Shown here: piece after piece, positions 32,214 to 40,495 of the stretch
Position numbering within the stretch: position 1 is the stretch's first letter
How the letters are laid out: every line of letters starts with the position of its first letter
Assembly: GCF_042675665.1 (NCBI RefSeq)
Contig: NZ_JBHTJI010000001.1
Span: 930,001-994,000, forward strand
From: Mariniflexile jejuense
Lineage (GTDB): Bacteria; Bacteroidota; Bacteroidia; Flavobacteriales; Flavobacteriaceae
Length of the DNA stretch: 64,000 nucleotides
Direction of reading: 5' to 3'
Notes under the pieces: generated by a model
What the model saw: the letters and a program-made list of their open reading frames with translations, nothing else
Databases searched by the model: none
Told to the model about the DNA's origin: nothing
Made by a program: the position numbers and the translations under genes

Positions 32214-33458
32214 ATGTTTAAATTTTTATTTGAAAGAGATACGTGGCAAGAAGTTTTTGATAGCTTCAGTAAAAACAAACTAAGGTCTATTCTTACTATG
32301 GTAGGTGTTTGGTGGGGAATTTTATTATTAATTGGCTTATTAGGTTCTGCAAGAGGCTTAGAAAACTCATTTAACAGACTGTTTGGTGATTTTGCAACTA
32401 ACAGTGTATTTGTTTGGGGACAAAGTACAAGCAAACCATTTAAAGGTTTTCAAGAAGGAAAACAAGTAAGATTATCGTTAACCGATGCTAAAAAAGTTGA
32501 AGAAAACGTAGAAGGTATTGAGTTTGTGCTTCCAAGAAGCCAACAAGGTACTACAGCAACTAGAAATTTCCTTTCGGGTAGTTTTCAAATGGCTGGCGAT
32601 TATCCATTACTAGATAAATTACAAAAGAAAAAACTTATTCATGGTCGATTCATCAATCAAAATGATATTGATGATAAGAAAAAAATAGCAGTCATTTCAG
32701 AAGATGCATACAAACAACTTTTTGAAAAAGGCGAAGATGCCATTGGTAAGTATATAGATGTTAATGGCATTAATTTTACTGTTGTAGGTGTTTTTGAAGT
32801 AGGAAACATGAATATGGGACCATCAACAGACATTCATATTCCATTCACAACCTTTCAGCAAATTTATAATCGTGGTGATAGAATAGGTTGGATGATGATT
32901 ACAGGAAAGCCAGAATACGATATCAAACAAATTGAAGAAGACGTAAAATTATTATTAAAAAACTTGAATAATATTCATCCGGATGATTCTCAGGCTTTTG
33001 GAAGTTTCAATTTAGGTAAAGAGTTTGCAAAAATCACAGGTTTTTTAACAGGTATGCAATTTTTAACATGGTTTGTAGGTATAGCAACACTTATTGCAGG
33101 TGTTTTTGCAATTGGCAATATTTTACTCATTACCGTTAGAGAACGTACAAAAGAAATAGGTATTCGTCGCGCATTAGGTGCAACACCTTTTGAAATTAAA
33201 CGCCAAATAGTACTTGAAGCTGTGTTTTTAACACTTGTAGCTGGTATTTTTGGAATCATAACTGGTGGCTGGATTTTAATTGCCTTAGATGCCGCTTTTG
33301 GGCAAGGTCCAGATGCCGCTATGGTAAATGCATCTGTATCAATTGCAGTTGTTTTTATTGCACTTATCATACTAGTTGTATTAGGAACTTTAATAGGATT
33401 AATTCCAGCATTTAAAGCCACAAGTATAAAACCAATTCAAGCATTAAGAGAAGAATAA
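32214..33458 (+). CDS. MacB-type ABC permease, second copy
   Basis: 414 aa with the same plan as its upstream neighbour: a first helix (ILTMVGVWWGILLLIGLLGSA), MacB_PCD periplasmic domain, and the coupling sequence RERTKEIGIRRALGATP before the FtsX helices and the C-terminal IPAFKATSIKPIQALREE. The sequences differ clearly outside the coupling region, so this is an old duplication rather than a recent one. Confidence 0.94.
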   Translation: MFKFLFERDTWQEVFDSFSKNKLRSILTMVGVWWGILLLIGLLGSARGLENSFNRLFGDFATNSVFVWGQSTSKPFKGFQEGKQVRLSLTDAKKVEENVEGIEFVLPRSQQGTTATRNFLSGSFQMAGDYPLLDKLQKKKLIHGRFINQNDIDDKKKIAVISEDAYKQLFEKGEDAIGKYIDVNGINFTVVGVFEVGNMNMGPSTDIHIPFTTFQQIYNRGDRIGWMMITGKPEYDIKQIEEDVKLLLKNLNNIHPDDSQAFGSFNLGKEFAKITGFLTGMQFLTWFVGIATLIAGVFAIGNILLITVRERTKEIGIRRALGATPFEIKRQIVLEAVFLTLVAGIFGIITGGWILIALDAAFGQGPDAAMVNASVSIAVVFIALIILVVLGTLIGLIPAFKATSIKPIQALREE

Positions 33459-33472
33459 ACAATCAAAATAAA

Positions 33473-34588
33473 ATGAATAAAACAGTAAAAATTAGTTTAA
33501 TATTAGTTGTCATCATACTACTAGTATTCGTGTTAAAATATTTTAAAGATTCCAACTCAAAAGCCATAGAAGATTTTAAAGTTGAAGAACCTTTTTACAC
33601 ATCAATAAACACCAAAGCGGTAGCAACAGGTAAATTAAACCCAGAAGAAGAAATTGAATTAAAACCTCAAATTTCTGGTATTGTTGATGAAATTCTTGTT
33701 GAAGAAGGTGATATTGTTAAAAAAGGCGACTTAATTGCAAAAATTAGAGTTGTGCCTAACGAACAAAGTTTGGTAAGTGCTAGTAGCAGAATTTCTTCAA
33801 GTAAGTTAGCATTTGATAACGCAAAAATACTATACGATAGAAACAAAACACTTTTTGATAAAGGCGTTATTTCAAAACAAGATTTTGAAAACAGCGAGTT
33901 GTCATATAAACAAGCAAAAGAAACTTTATCACAAGCTCAAAACGATTATCAAATTATAAAACGTGGTTCTATAGCAAGTGGAAGTTCGGCAAATACAAAT
34001 ATCATAGCTCAAATAGCGGGTACAATTTTAGAAATTCCTGTTCGTGAAGGCGACCAAGTTATTCAAAGTAACAACTTTAATGCAGGTACTACTATCGCTA
34101 TTATAGCCGACATGAGTTTCATGATTTTTGAAGGTAAAGTTGATGAAGCTGAAGTAGGCAAACTAAAAGAAGGCAAAGAAATAAAAATAATTTTAGGAGC
34201 TATTAACGAAAAGCAGTTTCCTGCAAAACTAACCTTTGTAGCACCTAGAGGTGTTGAGGAAAATGGCGCTGTTCAATTTACAGTTAAAGCCAATGTTACA
34301 CTAGATAATACAACCAATATAAGAGCAGGTTATAGTGCTAATGCTGAAATTGATATTGAAGCTAAAGATAGTATTTTGGCTATTAGAGAAGCATTACTTC
34401 AATATAACAGAATAACCGAAAAACCATTTGTTGAAATATTACAAAGCGACGGTAAATACAAAAAACAAGATGTTACATTAGGTTTATCTGATGGTATAAA
34501 CGTAGAAATTACCGAAGGCGTTAAAAAAGGTGACAAAATAAAAGTGTGGAACAAAGCATCAAAAGACAATGAAGATGAGAAAAAATAA
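33473..34588 (+). CDS. MacA/HlyD-type periplasmic adaptor
   Basis: 371 aa. An N-terminal membrane anchor (VKISLILVVIILLVFVLKYF) precedes the lipoyl-like segment PQISGIVDEILVEEGDIVKKGD. A short alpha-hairpin (about 95-165: LAFDNAKILYDRNKTLFDKG, KQAKETLSQAQNDY) and beta-barrel/membrane-proximal domains follow. It links the ABC pump to the outer-membrane channel encoded next. The start is 15 bp after the second permease. Confidence 0.94.
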   Translation: MNKTVKISLILVVIILLVFVLKYFKDSNSKAIEDFKVEEPFYTSINTKAVATGKLNPEEEIELKPQISGIVDEILVEEGDIVKKGDLIAKIRVVPNEQSLVSASSRISSSKLAFDNAKILYDRNKTLFDKGVISKQDFENSELSYKQAKETLSQAQNDYQIIKRGSIASGSSANTNIIAQIAGTILEIPVREGDQVIQSNNFNAGTTIAIIADMSFMIFEGKVDEAEVGKLKEGKEIKIILGAINEKQFPAKLTFVAPRGVEENGAVQFTVKANVTLDNTTNIRAGYSANAEIDIEAKDSILAIREALLQYNRITEKPFVEILQSDGKYKKQDVTLGLSDGINVEITEGVKKGDKIKVWNKASKDNEDEKK

Positions 34589-34598
34589 TACACTTAAA

Positions 34599-35924
34599 AT
34601 GAAGTATGTTCTTACTACAATAGTGCTCTTAGTAGGAATATCTTCATTTTCACAAAACAAACAATGGACGCTTGAAGCCTGTGTAAACCATGCGCTTGAA
34701 AATAATATTACTGTTCAGCAAGCTCAAAATACCTTATTGATTAACGATCAGGATATTATTGCTGCTAGAGGACAATTTCTTCCATCAGTAAGTGGTAGTA
34801 TGGGACAACGTATGAGTATCGGTTCAGGATTTGATCCAGTTACAAATCAACGTATAAATAATCAAACAACCCATTCCTTCAATTACAATTTAAGTGTTAA
34901 TCAAAATATTTTTAACGGATTTAGAACCTTGAATTTATATAAACAATCGTTCTTAAATCAAGAAATAAATAATTTAGAGTTAGCACGTATTAAAGACGAT
35001 ATTTCCCTAAATGTTGTAAATGCATATTTAAATGTGTTGTTCAATAAAGAAAATTTGCAAACAGCTTTGGCGCAATACAGTTTTACTGAAAAACAATTAA
35101 AACAAGTTAAAAGTTTGGTTGATGCTGGCGTGCAACCTAGAGCTAATATTTTTGATGCTGAAGCAACTTTAAGTAGAGATGAACAACAGGTTACTGTAGC
35201 GCAAAACAATGTAGATTTGGCATTGCTTAATCTGTCGCAATTACTTCAAGTTAGTTATGATGGTTTTGATGTAGCAACTATTGATATTGATAATCCTTCT
35301 TCAGAATTGCTTTATAACAACATTAAACCAGTTTTAAATTACGCATTACAAAACAGAAGTGAAATTAAATTGGCTGAAAAAAATATTGAAAATGCCGAAT
35401 TAAATACTGAAATATCAAAATCAGGCTATTTGCCATCAGTAAATTTTGGTTATGGTTTTGGTTCTGTTTGGAGTGAATCTAAAAACGATTTCACTAAACA
35501 AGCTTTTTTTAGAGAATTAGATTTATTAAAAGGGCATAATTTTAATTTAAGTGTTTCTATTCCAATCTTTTCAAGATTTCAAAATAAAACAGCCGTAGCA
35601 AAATCTAAAATTCAAGAAGAAAATAGCAAACTTAACTTAGACCAAGCAAAACTAACTTTGGAGTCTAATATTCAACGTGCTTTTACCGATGCTAAAGCTG
35701 CACTAAAAGCTTTTGAAGCTGCAAAAAGATCGTTAGCAGCTCAAGAACTAGCATTTAGTAATACGCAAGAACGCTATAATATTGGCGCAATGAACACTTT
35801 TGAACTAGAGCAAGCCAGAGTGCAATTAATAAATGCAGAAGCTTCTTTAATAAATGCTAAGTACGATTTTGTTTTTAAGACAAAAGTTTTAGACTTTTAC
35901 ATGGGTAAATCTTTAACAAATTAA
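34599..35924 (+). CDS. TolC-family outer-membrane channel
   Basis: The ATG at 34599 gives the signal peptide MKYVLTTIVLLVGISSFSQ; an alternative ATG at 34569 overlaps the adaptor gene. The OEP domain repeats are visible: WTLEACVNHALENNITVQQA with FLPSVSGSMGQRM in the first half, and IELAEKN-type helices with SGYLPSVNFGYGFG in the second. Long coiled-coil helices follow (ALKAFEAAKRSLAAQELAFS). It completes the tripartite efflux system. The next gene starts 1 bp after its stop. Confidence 0.93.
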   Translation: MKYVLTTIVLLVGISSFSQNKQWTLEACVNHALENNITVQQAQNTLLINDQDIIAARGQFLPSVSGSMGQRMSIGSGFDPVTNQRINNQTTHSFNYNLSVNQNIFNGFRTLNLYKQSFLNQEINNLELARIKDDISLNVVNAYLNVLFNKENLQTALAQYSFTEKQLKQVKSLVDAGVQPRANIFDAEATLSRDEQQVTVAQNNVDLALLNLSQLLQVSYDGFDVATIDIDNPSSELLYNNIKPVLNYALQNRSEIKLAEKNIENAELNTEISKSGYLPSVNFGYGFGSVWSESKNDFTKQAFFRELDLLKGHNFNLSVSIPIFSRFQNKTAVAKSKIQEENSKLNLDQAKLTLESNIQRAFTDAKAALKAFEAAKRSLAAQELAFSNTQERYNIGAMNTFELEQARVQLINAEASLINAKYDFVFKTKVLDFYMGKSLTN

Positions 35925-35925
35925 C

Positions 35926-36597
35926 GTGTCATTAATACTAAGTATAGAAACCGCAACAACCAATTGTTCAGTATCACTTTCAAAAGAAGGAAAAACAATT
36001 GTTTTAAAAGAAGATAACAGCAAAAACTATTCACATGCCGAAAGTTTACATGTGTTTATTGATGCCGTTTTAAAAGAAGCAAACATTGCTCCCAATAAGT
36101 TAGATGCCATAGCTATAAGTAAAGGTCCTGGTTCTTATACAGGGTTGCGTATAGGTGTTTCGGCAGCAAAAGGACTTTGTTTTGCATTAGGTAAACCGTT
36201 AATTTCCGTTTCTACTCTAGAGTCGTTGGCGCATCAAATAGCGTGTAATGATGGTGTTATTGTACCTATGTTAGATGCACGCCGATTAGAAGTTTACACT
36301 GCAATTTTAGATGTAAATTATAATGAAATAAAAGAAACCGAGGCTAAAGTTTTAGATACTAACGCTTTCGCGGAACAATTAAACCAAGGCAACGTCTATT
36401 TTATAGGTAATGGTGTTGAAAAAACAAAAGCATTAATAAATCACCCAAACGCTATTTTTGTTGAAAATAAATTGCCTTCAGCAACCCAAATGAGTTTATT
36501 GGCATTTAATAAATACAAAAAAGGCGATTTTGAAGATGTCGCTTATTTTGAACCCTATTATTTAAAAGATTTTGTGGCTTTGCAAAGTTCAAAATAA
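35926..36597 (+). CDS. tsaB: tRNA threonylcarbamoyladenosine biosynthesis protein TsaB
   Basis: Part of the TsaBDE complex that makes t6A37 in tRNAs. The actin-like fold is recognisable: LILSIETATTNCSVSLSKEG, SHAESLHVFIDAVLKEA and the signature ISKGPGSYTGLRIGVSAAKGL. YLEPYYLKDF-type residues near the C-terminus (FEPYYLKDF) also fit. The start is GTG, 1 bp after the TolC-family stop, so it should be read from the efflux operon mRNA by coupling. This is an unusual place for a tRNA-modification gene, but the order is known in flavobacteria. Confidence 0.95.
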   Translation: MSLILSIETATTNCSVSLSKEGKTIVLKEDNSKNYSHAESLHVFIDAVLKEANIAPNKLDAIAISKGPGSYTGLRIGVSAAKGLCFALGKPLISVSTLESLAHQIACNDGVIVPMLDARRLEVYTAILDVNYNEIKETEAKVLDTNAFAEQLNQGNVYFIGNGVEKTKALINHPNAIFVENKLPSATQMSLLAFNKYKKGDFEDVAYFEPYYLKDFVALQSSK

Positions 36598-36600
36598 AAT

Positions 36601-36640
36601 AAAAACACCTATCAAATTTTAAAATCTGATAGGTGTTTTT
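36601..36640. terminator. Terminator between tsaB and the MscS gene
   Basis: AAAAACACCTATCA (36601-36614) pairs with TGATAGGTGTTTTT (36627-36640); T-tracts on both strands serve the two convergent genes. Confidence 0.9.
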
Positions 36641-36672
36641 GATTTATAAAAGATTTAGAAGAATTTATTAAA

Positions 36673-37488
36673 TTATCCTTTTCTTTGAATTTCAACTTGA
36701 TGTGGGTATGGAATTTCAATACCAGCAGCATCAAGAGCTATTTTAGTGTTTTCGGTAACTTCAAAGTAAACTGCCCAATAATCTTCAGCATTACACCAAG
36801 GTCTTACAGCAAAGTTTACAGAACTATCGGCCAATTCTAAAACATTTACTGTTGGCGCAGGCGTGTCAATCACTTTTGGGTGCGATGTTAGTACATTCAT
36901 TAATACCTCTTTTGTTTTTTTAATATCAGCATCATAACTTACACCAAAAACTAAATCTACTCTACGTGTTCCTTCTGTAGTAAAATTGATAATATTACCA
37001 TTAGATAAAGCACCATTTGGTATAATAATTTCTCTGTTAGAAAGTCCAGTTAGTTTGGTTGTGAAAATTTCTATTTGTTTAACTACGCCCACTTCTCCTT
37101 GCGCTTCAATTAAATCGCCAATTTTAAAAGGTTTAAAAATCATAATTAAAACGCCACCAGCAAAGTTTCCTAACGAGCCTTGTAACGCTAAACCAACAGC
37201 TAAACCAGCTGCGGCAATTATAGCAGCAAAAGAAGTTGTAGGAACGCCTAAAGTGCCTAAAAGTGTAATAATTAAAAGTATTTTTAAAGCCCAATTTAAA
37301 AGATTTAATAGGAATTTTTGAAGACTTTCATCATAGCTGCTTTTTGTCATTATTTTGCGGCTAGTTTTAAGTATTTTTTTAATAACCCAAGAACCAACAA
37401 TCCATAAAATAATAGCGGCTATTACTTTTAAGCCATATTCTGTTGCTAAATCAATCCACTTTTGGGTGTCAATGTTTTCTAAATTCAT
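36673..37488 (-). CDS. Small-conductance mechanosensitive channel (MscS family)
   Basis: 271 aa with three N-terminal transmembrane helices. The pore helix is ASFAAIIAAAGLAVGLALQGSLGNFAGGVLIM, whose Gly/Ala pattern defines MscS. The cytoplasmic beta-domain follows with PFKIGDLIEAQGEVGVVKQI and REIIIPNGALSNGNIINFT, then the alpha/beta domain to residue 271. It releases solutes under hypo-osmotic shock. Monocistronic. Confidence 0.95.
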   Translation of the reverse strand: MNLENIDTQKWIDLATEYGLKVIAAIILWIVGSWVIKKILKTSRKIMTKSSYDESLQKFLLNLLNWALKILLIITLLGTLGVPTTSFAAIIAAAGLAVGLALQGSLGNFAGGVLIMIFKPFKIGDLIEAQGEVGVVKQIEIFTTKLTGLSNREIIIPNGALSNGNIINFTTEGTRRVDLVFGVSYDADIKKTKEVLMNVLTSHPKVIDTPAPTVNVLELADSSVNFAVRPWCNAEDYWAVYFEVTENTKIALDAAGIEIPYPHQVEIQRKG

Positions 37489-37565
37489 AATTGTATTTGT
37501 AATTTGTTTTAATGTTTAAAATTAAAAATTTCACAAGCAAACAGACGAAAAATAATAGTTAAGGT

Positions 37566-37919
37566 TTACATAAAATAACTAATTAAAGCTATAATAGCAG
37601 GAACTGCTTGAACGTAAAATAGTTTTATTTGCTTTGTAGAGTAAGACCCATAAATACCTGCAATTGTCACACATATTAGAAAAAAAACGGTAAATATTGG
37701 GTTTTTTTGAATTAGTGAAAACACTAATCCTGCTGCTAAAAATCCATTATATAAGCCTTGGTTTGCTGCTAGTACTTTGGTATCGTTAGCAAATGTTTTA
37801 GATTTTAAACCGAAGGTTTTTATACCCTTGGGCGTTGTCCATAAAAACATTTCTAATACTAAAAAGTAAACATGTTCTAAGGCTACAAAACTTACTAGGA
37901 TGATTGTTAATAGAGTCAT
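37566..37919 (-). CDS. DUF1304 membrane protein
   Basis: About 117 aa with four hydrophobic helices. The family pattern VALEHVYFLVLEMFLWTTPKG, then ANQGLYNGFLAAGLV and CVTIAGIYGSYS, is characteristic of DUF1304 (YqjF-like small membrane proteins). Function unknown. The ATG at 37919 matches the usual family start; an in-frame ATG four codons earlier is possible. Confidence 0.85.
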   Translation of the reverse strand: MTLLTIILVSFVALEHVYFLVLEMFLWTTPKGIKTFGLKSKTFANDTKVLAANQGLYNGFLAAGLVFSLIQKNPIFTVFFLICVTIAGIYGSYSTKQIKLFYVQAVPAIIALISYFM

Positions 37920-37950
37920 TTTTATGGGCAATTAAAGAAATTTGGTTACA

Positions 37951-37985
37951 AAAAAAAGCGTTCAGAATTTAAGAACGCTTTTTTT
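37951..37985. terminator. Terminator downstream of dodecin
   Basis: AAAAAAAGCGTTC (37951-37963) pairs with GAACGCTTTTTTT (37973-37985). On the minus strand it follows the dodecin stop. Confidence 0.9.
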
Positions 37986-37994
37986 GTTATAAAA

Positions 37995-38195
37995 TTAATT
38001 CACTTCAAAAGTGATTTTAAGATTTACTCTAAATTCGGTTACTTCACCATCTAAAACACTTGCACTTTGTTCTTGTACATACACAGAGCGAATATTTTTA
38101 ACGCTTTTTGAAGCATGCTTAACTGCTTTTCTAGTTGCTTCTTCCCAACTTTTTTCAGAATTAGATAAAATTTCAATTACTTTTAATACTGCCAT
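37995..38195 (-). CDS. Dodecin family protein
   Basis: 66 aa, full length for dodecins, which assemble as dodecamers that store flavin or related cofactors. The pattern VLKVIEILSNSEKSWEEATRKAV, then SVKNIRSVYVQEQSA and VTEFRVNLKITFEV, fits the strand-helix-strand-strand fold. Monocistronic, with a terminator directly downstream. Confidence 0.92.
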   Translation of the reverse strand: MAVLKVIEILSNSEKSWEEATRKAVKHASKSVKNIRSVYVQEQSASVLDGEVTEFRVNLKITFEVN

Positions 38196-38243
38196 AATTT
38201 TTAAACTTTAAGTTAAAACCTAAAGTTAAGAAAATTAATGCAA

Positions 38244-39146
38244 TTAGCCGTTTATTGCTTCAACAGTTTCAACTTTACCCTTCATCATTTCTTTCAACAT
38301 ATTTTCTATACCGCTTTTTAATGTGTATGTTGAAGACGGACAGCCACTGCATGCGCCTTGAAGTAATACGCTTACATTTTTGCTTTCAGCATCATAAGAT
38401 ATAAACTGAATATTTCCACCATCACTAGCTACAGCGGGTTTTACATATTCTTCTAAAATATTAATAATTTCTTTTGAAGTATCATCCAAAGATTCATATT
38501 GCGAATCTAATTGCTTAGTCGATTTTTTTAAAGTTTCAGCAGCATGAGGTAATACAACATCTTTACCATTTTCAATATAACTTCTTATAAACTCGCGCAA
38601 TTCAATAGTAATATCTTGCCATTCGGCCATGTTGTATTTTGTAATTGACACGTAATTTTCATCAATAAAAACACTTTTTACAAACGGAAAGTGAAATAAC
38701 TCGGTTGCTAAAGGCGATAATTTAGCATCATCAATTGATGTGAACTCAAATAGAGCAGTTACTATTTTTTTGTTGGCAACAAATTTCATTACCGACGGGT
38801 TTGGCGTACTTTCAGCATAAACCGTTACAGGTACTTTTTTTGCTTGCGCAGTTTCTTCTATTACTATGCCACCATCGTTTAGGTAGGCTTCAATTTGTTC
38901 GGCAACTTCATCTTGTACTTCATGCCATTCTACAATATTGTAGCGTTCTACAGCAATAAAATTTCCAGAGATGTATACCTTTTTTACAAACGGTAAATAG
39001 AATAGTTGTTGTGCTAAAGGTGATTGTTTAGCATCGTCTATATTATTAAATTCAAAACTTTGATGTTTGGTTATAAACGCGTTAATTTCAAATTTAATGA
39101 TGGCGTTATTTGATGTTTCTTGCACGGAAACCTTGAAAGTATTCAT
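38244..39146 (-). CDS. NifU/NfuA-type Fe-S scaffold with duplicated N-terminal domain
   Basis: 300 aa. Two Nfu_N domains in tandem (about residues 1-95 and 108-198) share the pattern SPLAQQLFYLPFVKKVYISG / SPLATELFHFPFVKSVFIDE and a WHEVQDEVAEQIEAY / WQDITIELREFIRSY helix. The C-terminal NifU-like domain (about 225-298) has the cluster-binding CxxC in GACSGCPSSTYTLKSG. It is thought to carry and deliver 4Fe-4S clusters. Most NfuA proteins have one or no Nfu_N domain. An exact -7 box (39163-39170) lies just upstream. Confidence 0.93.
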   Translation of the reverse strand: MNTFKVSVQETSNNAIIKFEINAFITKHQSFEFNNIDDAKQSPLAQQLFYLPFVKKVYISGNFIAVERYNIVEWHEVQDEVAEQIEAYLNDGGIVIEETAQAKKVPVTVYAESTPNPSVMKFVANKKIVTALFEFTSIDDAKLSPLATELFHFPFVKSVFIDENYVSITKYNMAEWQDITIELREFIRSYIENGKDVVLPHAAETLKKSTKQLDSQYESLDDTSKEIINILEEYVKPAVASDGGNIQFISYDAESKNVSVLLQGACSGCPSSTYTLKSGIENMLKEMMKGKVETVEAING

Positions 39147-39162
39147 TTTAGCTAATTTTTTA

Positions 39163-39170
39163 CAAAAATA
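39163..39170 (-). promoter_or_regulatory. -7 box for the NifU-type gene
   Basis: The minus strand reads TATTTTTG, about 17 bp before the start codon; the -33 element is not evident. Confidence 0.35.
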
Positions 39171-39319
39171 CTAAAAGAAAACTTTAGTTATCCATATATT
39201 TGAGTTTTGTTGTCTCATTCATTTGAGTAAGAAAGGCATTGGTAAAGTAGTGCTTTTTTTGTGTAATATTTTAATAATCAGTACGTTTGATTAATATCGA
39301 ACCAGTTGGAATACACTTT

Positions 39320-40321
39320 ATGAAGTTAAAAAATATTTTCATGGTAGTAATAGGTGTTTTATTCACTTATATTGCTAATTCGCAAGAAGGCTTACCTATA
39401 TATACTGATTACCTTACAGATAATTATTATTTAATTCATCCATCTATGGCTGGTGCTGCTAATTGTTCTAAAGTAAGACTTACGGCACGCCAACAATGGT
39501 TTGGACATGATGATGCGCCTAAACTTTTAACCTTAAGTATGAATGGTAGAATAGGCGAATCGCAATCTGCCATTGGTGGTATTTTGTATACCGATAAAAA
39601 CGGGTATCATTCGCAAACGGGTGCTTATGCAACATACGCGCATCATATTATGTTTTCTAGAAGTGAAGCCGATTTAAACATGCTATCTTTTGGTTTAAGT
39701 GCAGGATTTATTCAATATAAATTAGACGAAACCTCTTTTTTGTTTGATGGTCCAGACCCAATTATTGATGGTGTAGTACAAAACGAAACTAATTTCAATA
39801 TCGATTTAGGTTTTTCATATCACTTTTTAGATTTTTACGCTCATGCAACTGTAAAGAATGTGTTAAATAATTCTGGCGTTAATAAAGATGTGAATATAAC
39901 TAGTAATTTAAGACGTTATTTGGTTTCAACAGGTTATGTTTTTAGTAAATACGGAAGTGAATGGAGTTATGAACCTTCTGTATTATTTCAATATAGAGAT
40001 GAAACCAAGGAAGCATCTATTGATGTAAATGCGAAAGTGTACAAACAGGTAGAATTTGGTAAAGTTTGGGGTGGTTTGTCATACAGAAATAGTTTTGATG
40101 GTGCCGAATACACACAATCTGGCGCAATAAATAGCCAACGTTTGCAACAAATTACACCAATTTTAGGTGTTAATTATAACGAGTTTATGTTTGCATATAA
40201 TTATACGTACCAAAGTAATTCTGTGGTGTTTGCCAATGGTGGTTTTCATCAATTAACTTTAGGCTATAATTTCAATTGTAAACGTGAAAAGTATTCTTGT
40301 AACTGTCCTGCGGTTAATTAA
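39320..40321 (+). CDS. PorP/SprF-family type IX secretion membrane protein
   Basis: About 333 aa. The ATG at 39320 gives a signal peptide (KNIFMVVIGVLFTYIANS). The mature part starts with the PorP/SprF signature QEGLPIYTDYLTDNYYLIHPSMAGAANC and LTARQQWFGHDDAPKLLTLS. About a dozen amphipathic strands of an outer-membrane barrel follow, ending in a short Cys-rich tail (CKREKYSCNCPAVN). These proteins help secrete or anchor T9SS cargo, usually next to large adhesins such as SprB; no adhesin gene is adjacent here. Confidence 0.9.
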   Translation: MKLKNIFMVVIGVLFTYIANSQEGLPIYTDYLTDNYYLIHPSMAGAANCSKVRLTARQQWFGHDDAPKLLTLSMNGRIGESQSAIGGILYTDKNGYHSQTGAYATYAHHIMFSRSEADLNMLSFGLSAGFIQYKLDETSFLFDGPDPIIDGVVQNETNFNIDLGFSYHFLDFYAHATVKNVLNNSGVNKDVNITSNLRRYLVSTGYVFSKYGSEWSYEPSVLFQYRDETKEASIDVNAKVYKQVEFGKVWGGLSYRNSFDGAEYTQSGAINSQRLQQITPILGVNYNEFMFAYNYTYQSNSVVFANGGFHQLTLGYNFNCKREKYSCNCPAVN

Positions 40322-40400
40322 AGACGTCTTTTTTATTCTCAAACCCAGAATGAGTAAACCAACCAATTGAATACGTGTACTAGCTATTTAATTGTGTAAA

Positions 40401-40435
40401 CACCTCTTTTTTGTGCAAAATCACCTCCTTTTTGT
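40401..40435 (+). promoter_or_regulatory. 21-bp-spaced direct repeats before the LytS-type kinase
   Basis: CACCTCTTTTTTGT (40401-40414) and CACCTCCTTTTTGT (40422-40435) match at 13 of 14 positions with a 21-bp period. They lie about 35 bp upstream of a TAAGTTTA -7-like box (40470-40477). LytTR proteins typically bind direct repeats two helical turns apart. Confidence 0.5.
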
Positions 40436-40495
40436 AAAATCATCATTTTATTTTATCAAGTAAAGTGCGTAAGTTTATCTATTATAAAAAGGTAG

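Noticed and set aside
32990..33421. 143-codon open frame antisense to the second ABC permease
   Set aside because: Lies wholly in a conserved permease region and has no family features.
40401..40446. Start of a CRISPR-like array
   Set aside because: Only two 14-bp repeats with 7-bp gaps, AT-rich, no third clear copy and no cas genes.
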